DNA from: Legionellales bacterium
Lineage (GTDB): Bacteria > Pseudomonadota > Gammaproteobacteria > PIVX01
Length of the DNA: 9,823 nt
NCBI GenBank assembly: GCA_013215905.1
Contig: JABSQI010000042.1
Coordinates: forward strand, 1-9,823
Direction: 5' to 3'
The notes under the pieces: model-generated
What the model saw: only the letters and a program-made list of their open reading frames with translations
Databases searched by the model: none
Told to the model about the DNA's origin: nothing
In this document: piece by piece, positions 6,910 through 9,823 of the stretch
Position numbering within the stretch: the stretch's first letter is position 1
How the letters are laid out: every line of letters begins with the position of its first letter
Translations under genes and position numbers: made by a program

Positions 6910-7533
6910 ATGAAAAGATTATTAGTAATAAATTATTTGATATGTATATTTCTTTGTACGACAAGCTTTTCCCAGGAAGAGTTGACAAAAGCTGTATCTG
7001 TTAAGGATTGTTCATTAGATAAATTTAAATCAATATATACTAAATATTCTAAAAATAAATATGATGTTGAAAGATCTTTTAGAATGGCAGCTTTCAAAGA
7101 TAATTTACCTGTGATTAATTTTTTGATTGGAGAAGGAGTGTCTATTTCATCTTATGGTATAAATAGCCAAAAAGATGCATTATATTTCGCTATAAAAGAA
7201 AATAATATTATGGTTGCTTATACTCTAGTACAAAATGGAGCTATGCCTATTAACCCAAGTGAAGAAGAAGTTGTTAAGCTTATCCAAGACTATACAGATC
7301 AAGATAGCAGAAAAAATATGATTATTGTTCTTGGTAGACAATTATCTGAATTTCAATTTAATTTATTGTTGCCATTTATTGACATCTGGAATGATACAGA
7401 AAAATCTTTTAAATGTTTATATCACGCAATTGGAGATAAATCTTTGATCTATCAGAATATTTCTCCCCAATATTTTAGTAAACATATGAAATTAACTATC
7501 CTAATGTCAGATATCGCAAAAAACGTGGAATGA
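6910..7533 (+). CDS. Secreted protein with ankyrin-like repeats
   Basis: This is a 207-residue protein of no recognised named family. Residues 1-21 look like a Sec signal peptide (MKRLLVINYLICIFLCTTSF, then SQEE). Two ankyrin-like helix pairs follow: about 56-86 (FRMAAFKDNLPVINFLIGEG) and 89-116 (ALYFAIKENNIMVAYTLVQNG). They match the 'A-x-x-x-N/G-x-x-x-x-V-x-x-L-x-x-x-G' ankyrin pattern but lack the TPLH signature. The remainder is helical and unassigned. Ankyrin repeats bind proteins; with a signal peptide the likely site is the periplasm or outside the cell. No Shine-Dalgarno is visible before the ATG, and codon use is AT-rich like its neighbours. An IS91-type transposase remnant lies beyond the 3' end on the other strand. 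The C-terminus may have been shortened by that insertion, but I cannot show it. Confidence 0.65.
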   Translation: MKRLLVINYLICIFLCTTSFSQEELTKAVSVKDCSLDKFKSIYTKYSKNKYDVERSFRMAAFKDNLPVINFLIGEGVSISSYGINSQKDALYFAIKENNIMVAYTLVQNGAMPINPSEEEVVKLIQDYTDQDSRKNMIIVLGRQLSEFQFNLLLPFIDIWNDTEKSFKCLYHAIGDKSLIYQNISPQYFSKHMKLTILMSDIAKNVE

Positions 7534-7654
7534 TGTGATCTACGTTAACAAAAAATCTTAATGGCTGAATATTTTGGAAACAAATTTTGATATTATATTT
7601 AGTAATTGCGAAAAAAATAAATTCACAGCTAAAAAACAGTCATTTTATTTGTTA

Positions 7655-8047
7655 TTAAAGAATTTGAAAACTGCTAATCCTATTAGATAAATTATATTTC
7701 ATGTAAGCAAAGAAATTCCATAGGGAATCTGGCATTGTAAATGTTATATGTTACCAAGAAACATCTGGTAATATATTTAACTGTTTATTAATCCAATCAG
7801 CGGTAGCTTTCCTAACACATGAAGAGCACAATCTAGATTTACATGTAAAAAAGACTTTTTTAGAATGGGTACATTTACTATCAGAACATTGAAACTTTTG
7901 GTAACCCCGAGAAGGATTTTTACAACTTAGGACTTTAACAATGTTGGTTTTAATTGCCTTTCTGAGCTTGCCTTCGAACTCCTGTTGAAAATTCCACCAT
8001 GCTTGATTATCTGTAAGGATCTGTTTCAATGTAATATTTCTAACCAT
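7655..8047 (-). pseudogene. IS91-family transposase, N-terminal remnant with nonsense codon
   Basis: The minus-strand product starts MVRNITLKQI and carries the zinc-binding N-terminal domain of IS91-like (Y2 HUH) transposases, with Cys42, Cys54, Cys59, Cys69, Cys74 and Cys77; FFTCKSRLCSSCVRKATADW is typical. The frame stops at the TAA at 7753-7751 after ILPDVSW, yet it resumes at once with HITFTMPDSLWNFF, the exact continuation seen in the family, where Gln stands at the stop (WQHITFTMP). So one CAA-to-TAA change created the stop. The match then fades and another stop follows at 7657-7655. The HUH and Y2 catalytic region is missing and I cannot find it in 7534-7654. The element is therefore dead. 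It separates the ankyrin-like gene from the 8178-9320 secreted genes. Confidence 0.85.
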
Positions 8048-8051
8048 ATAT

Positions 8052-8075
8052 TAATTATAGTTGTTACTATAATTA
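8052..8075. repeat. Perfect 9 bp inverted repeat before the transposase start
   Basis: TAATTATAG (8052-8060) and CTATAATTA (8067-8075) form a perfect inverted repeat around TTGTTA, 5 bp upstream of the transposase ATG. Each arm contains TATAAT reading outward, so it could hold back-to-back -10 elements, an operator, or part of the IS91-type end structure (these elements use hairpin ends rather than terminal inverted repeats). Which of these holds cannot be decided from the sequence. Confidence 0.4.
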
Positions 8076-8114
8076 CTGCTTTTCAGTGACTTGTAGAGTG
8101 ATAATAAAGCAAGT

Positions 8115-8144
8115 TTGATTTATTAAATTGTCATTGGATATAAT
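8115..8144 (+). promoter_or_regulatory. Probable sigma70 promoter for the 8178 and 8298 genes
   Basis: TTGATT at 8115-8120 (4/6, with the key TTGA) and a perfect TATAAT at 8139-8144 are 18 bp apart. Transcription would start near 8151, 27 nt ahead of the small ORF at 8178 and about 147 nt ahead of the secreted protein gene at 8298. It is among the best promoter matches in the window. Confidence 0.5.
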
Positions 8145-8177
8145 ATATATACACATTGTTTATTATTTAGAGACAGC

Positions 8178-8270
8178 ATGAAAAAATTCTATATATCATT
8201 AATTTTTTTGCTAAAAGCGGAAAAAACAGCACTTGTCGTTGAAAATAAATCCGACACGAGTCATAATTAA
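8178..8270 (+). CDS. 30-residue ORF with orphan signal-peptide start
   Basis: The ORF begins MKKFYISLIFLL, the basic-plus-hydrophobic start of a secreted protein, then turns polar (KAEKTALVVENKSDTSHN) and ends at the TAA at 8268-8270. It follows a good promoter, and AGAGA lies a few bases before the ATG. The ORF at 8298 starts 27 nt later with its own signal peptide. It may be the stump of a deleted secreted-protein gene, a short leader peptide, or chance. I do not recognise it. Confidence 0.35.
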   Translation: MKKFYISLIFLLKAEKTALVVENKSDTSHN

Positions 8271-8297
8271 TCTGTTTATAAATTTAGAACCTTAACC

Positions 8298-9320
8298 ATG
8301 ATCAAAAAAAATATACTATTTTTTCTATTTTGTTTTTATTCAGTTTCTTGTTTTGCTGTGGATATATATTTAGAAGTAGAAGAATCTAGTTATAATATTG
8401 ATAAAAATAAACTTAGAGAATATCTAGATAACAATATTTTTAATCATCCACATGCCAAAAGAATACTGGACGATATATCTTCACAAAAAAAAATAACTAT
8501 TAGTTTCGATTTCTCTGCTATGAGAATGGGTACAGTAGGAATGTGTGATGCTACAGAGAAAAAGATAATTATTCTATCTAATGAAATGATGGCTGGAGTA
8601 ATTAAAGGAAATAAATATAATAATGTGAAAGACTTTAATGCTAGTGAGGAGATATCTAATTTTTGCTCCATAATATACCATGAAATGAATAATATATTTA
8701 ATCAAAAAATAGAAGAAATACAAAAAGCACTTCGTGAAAAACCTCACAAATTTCTTCAAAAATTTCCTAAAGCAGAAAATTTTGCTAAAAAACATGAGAA
8801 AGCAGAGTATCCGTCATTTGTAGCACAAAAAAAATTTACAGTTAATAATGCAACAAAATGGAATTTATCAATGGAAAATTTAAAAACAGTTCAGCGCCAT
8901 AGTAATATGGGCTTTAATGAATATTCTAAAATGTTAGATAGTCTAGATTTTGGTGCTGGAATTTCACATATGAGTATGTATAGATTACAACATAATTTTC
9001 GAAATATAGGTGAACTAATTTCTGAAATACAACAGAGTAAAAATCTACATACCAAAAAAGTGATGTCTATATTAGAAAAAATACCAGCAAATTTTTTTAA
9101 GATGCGTTATTCTCTTAAATATGTAATAGAACTTCGAGAGAACTTAGGATTATTATATACAGAAATTAAGCCAGGCTATAGTACCAAAGAATACTTAGGT
9201 AGAATAATAGAGGAATTAGATGTGGTTATTGATTCATCAAAGAAGCTTCCTGATTTTAATGTAAGACGCATTCTAAATAAAATTGATGAACTTCTTAAAT
9301 TCATAGACAATAATAATTGA
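8298..9320 (+). CDS. Secreted protein of unknown family with HExxN motif
   Basis: This 340-residue protein is not one I recognise. Residues 1-20 are a clear signal peptide (basic start, Phe-rich core, cleavage after SCFA). Residues 21-140 look like a mixed alpha/beta domain. A beta strand, KKIIILS (88-94), precedes a helix with CSIIYHEMNNIFNQ (123-136). This resembles the strand-plus-HExxH helix of zinc metalloproteases, but the second metal ligand His is Asn132. Cys83 (GMCDATEKK) and Cys123 could form a disulphide. Residues 140-340 are charged and strongly helical, with Lys/Glu-rich stretches suggestive of a coiled coil or helical bundle. No Shine-Dalgarno precedes the ATG; the ORF at 8178 and its promoter lie just upstream. 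A secreted degenerate metalloprotease-like protein or effector is an inference only. Confidence 0.7.
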   Translation: MIKKNILFFLFCFYSVSCFAVDIYLEVEESSYNIDKNKLREYLDNNIFNHPHAKRILDDISSQKKITISFDFSAMRMGTVGMCDATEKKIIILSNEMMAGVIKGNKYNNVKDFNASEEISNFCSIIYHEMNNIFNQKIEEIQKALREKPHKFLQKFPKAENFAKKHEKAEYPSFVAQKKFTVNNATKWNLSMENLKTVQRHSNMGFNEYSKMLDSLDFGAGISHMSMYRLQHNFRNIGELISEIQQSKNLHTKKVMSILEKIPANFFKMRYSLKYVIELRENLGLLYTEIKPGYSTKEYLGRIIEELDVVIDSSKKLPDFNVRRILNKIDELLKFIDNNN

Positions 9321-9345
9321 CATTAAAACCATCTGAGATTATTTT
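9317..9345 (+). promoter_or_regulatory. Possible promoter overlapping the end of the 8298 gene
   Basis: A perfect -35 box TTGACA lies at 9317-9322, overlapping the TGA stop of the 8298 gene. TATTTT at 9340-9345 (4/6) follows after 17 bp. It points rightward into about 215 bp without a clear gene before the small ORF at 9562. The -10 is mediocre and the region is AT-rich. Confidence 0.3.
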
Positions 9346-9561
9346 TAACTTTCGCTTCTAAAACTAATCATTTCCAAAAGGCTAGTGATTTATGCGAGAC
9401 TGGGAAAGTGATATAAATTAATTATCAGCTATGGACTTAGCTTGGTCTTAATGTGTAGAAAATCATAAACCCAAAATGCAAAAAAATATCTCAAAGAATA
9501 TGTATTAACCAAAAAACACAAAATATTCTTCTAGTATTTTAGAACTATAAGAAGTAAATTC
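9321..9561. other. Gene-free stretch
   Basis: I find no convincing ORF, tRNA or repeat family member here. It holds the possible promoter at 9317-9345 and one short inverted repeat, AAGAATAT (9494-9501) with ATATTCTT (9523-9530) around a 21-base A-rich loop. The lack of long open frames fits degraded intergenic DNA. Confidence 0.5.
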
Positions 9562-9823
9562 ATGGATTCATCAGTAATTAGAATAGGATTGTCATCATCG
9601 TTCAAAATATATTTTATAAAACATATGAATTTATTTTTCTATATCTATATTGCAGTATATTGTCCAGTATTAAGAATGATAAATATATTAACAAAATAGT
9701 TTGGAAACAATCGCATATATTTATACGTGCATCAGGCTATCAAAATTCTCAAATGACAAGGGGTAACATAAATTATCCTGGAGTAGCTCTAAATTCTTTT
9801 TGTATGTACCTTTCGATAAGTAA
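9562..9823 (+). pseudogene. Possible frameshifted gene running off the window
   Basis: From the ATG at 9562 (AAGAAG a few bases before it) a 45-codon ORF runs to the TAG at 9697-9699; it starts MDSSVIRIGLSSSFKIYF and becomes hydrophobic. A second plus-strand frame is open without a stop from 9582 to the window edge (80 codons) but has no ATG until well inside; it ends with peptides such as RASGYQNSQMTRGNINYPG. Its third-base composition is AT-rich like real genes here. One reading is a single gene that starts in the first frame and continues in the second after a frameshift. I recognise neither part. A minus-strand frame (9721-9822, 33 codons) competes, but its third bases are unusually GC-rich, so I favour the plus strand. 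Confidence 0.25.

Noticed and set aside
8444..8795. Two minus-strand ORFs (8444-8671 and 8574-8795)
   Set aside because: Both are antisense inside the 340-residue secreted protein gene, and their low-complexity hydrophobic peptides mirror its Lys/Glu/Asn-rich codons.
9494..9530. AAGAATAT/ATATTCTT inverted repeat as a terminator
   Set aside because: The stem is AT-only apart from one GC pair, the loop is 21 bases, and it is 170 bp from the nearest gene end.
1..9823. CRISPR array, prophage, toxin-antitoxin or retron-like system
   Set aside because: I found no regularly spaced repeats, phage genes, paired small toxin/antitoxin ORFs or reverse transcriptase motifs in the window.

Overview
The window comes from an AT-rich genome, and the conserved genes point to a gammaproteobacterium. 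The GyrA N-terminus has the gammaproteobacterial form, and cmk-rpsA-lapA-lapB runs into a wbpB-like sugar-nucleotide dehydrogenase gene, as at the edge of the Pseudomonas O-antigen locus. Low GC, a secreted ankyrin-type protein, broken genes and an insertion-sequence remnant suggest a host-associated bacterium with a decaying genome, perhaps Legionellales-like. That placement is an inference and I cannot name a genus.

Left part (1-1067): the 5' end of gyrA on the minus strand, a strong hairpin, a small RRM RNA-binding protein gene on the minus strand, then about 345 bp holding a probable membrane-protein gene fragment and the promoter of the next operon.

Centre (1068-6676): one tightly packed plus-strand run, omp-cmk-rpsA-lapA-lapB, with gaps of 12, 49, 6 and 1 nt, followed 40 nt later by the wbpB-like gene. 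It joins nucleotide metabolism (CMP kinase), translation (ribosomal protein S1) and envelope control (LapA/LapB, which tune LPS synthesis through LpxC turnover). ihfB, usual between rpsA and lapA, is absent. aroA, usual before cmk, is replaced by a small outer-membrane barrel gene. The wbpB-like gene has lost its frame about 40 codons before its end, and no other O-antigen gene follows in the window.

Right part (6677-9823): accessory and gene-poor. It holds a secreted ankyrin-like protein, an IS91-type transposase pseudogene with a nonsense codon, a strong-looking promoter in front of a 30-codon orphan signal-peptide ORF, a secreted 340-residue protein of unknown family with an HExxN motif, and about 500 bp of mostly noncoding DNA with ambiguous open frames at the end.

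I see no CRISPR array, tRNA, rRNA, toxin-antitoxin pair or recognisable defence system. The most interesting unknown is the secreted HExxN protein. The other notable points are the rewired rpsA locus and the broken O-antigen gene.
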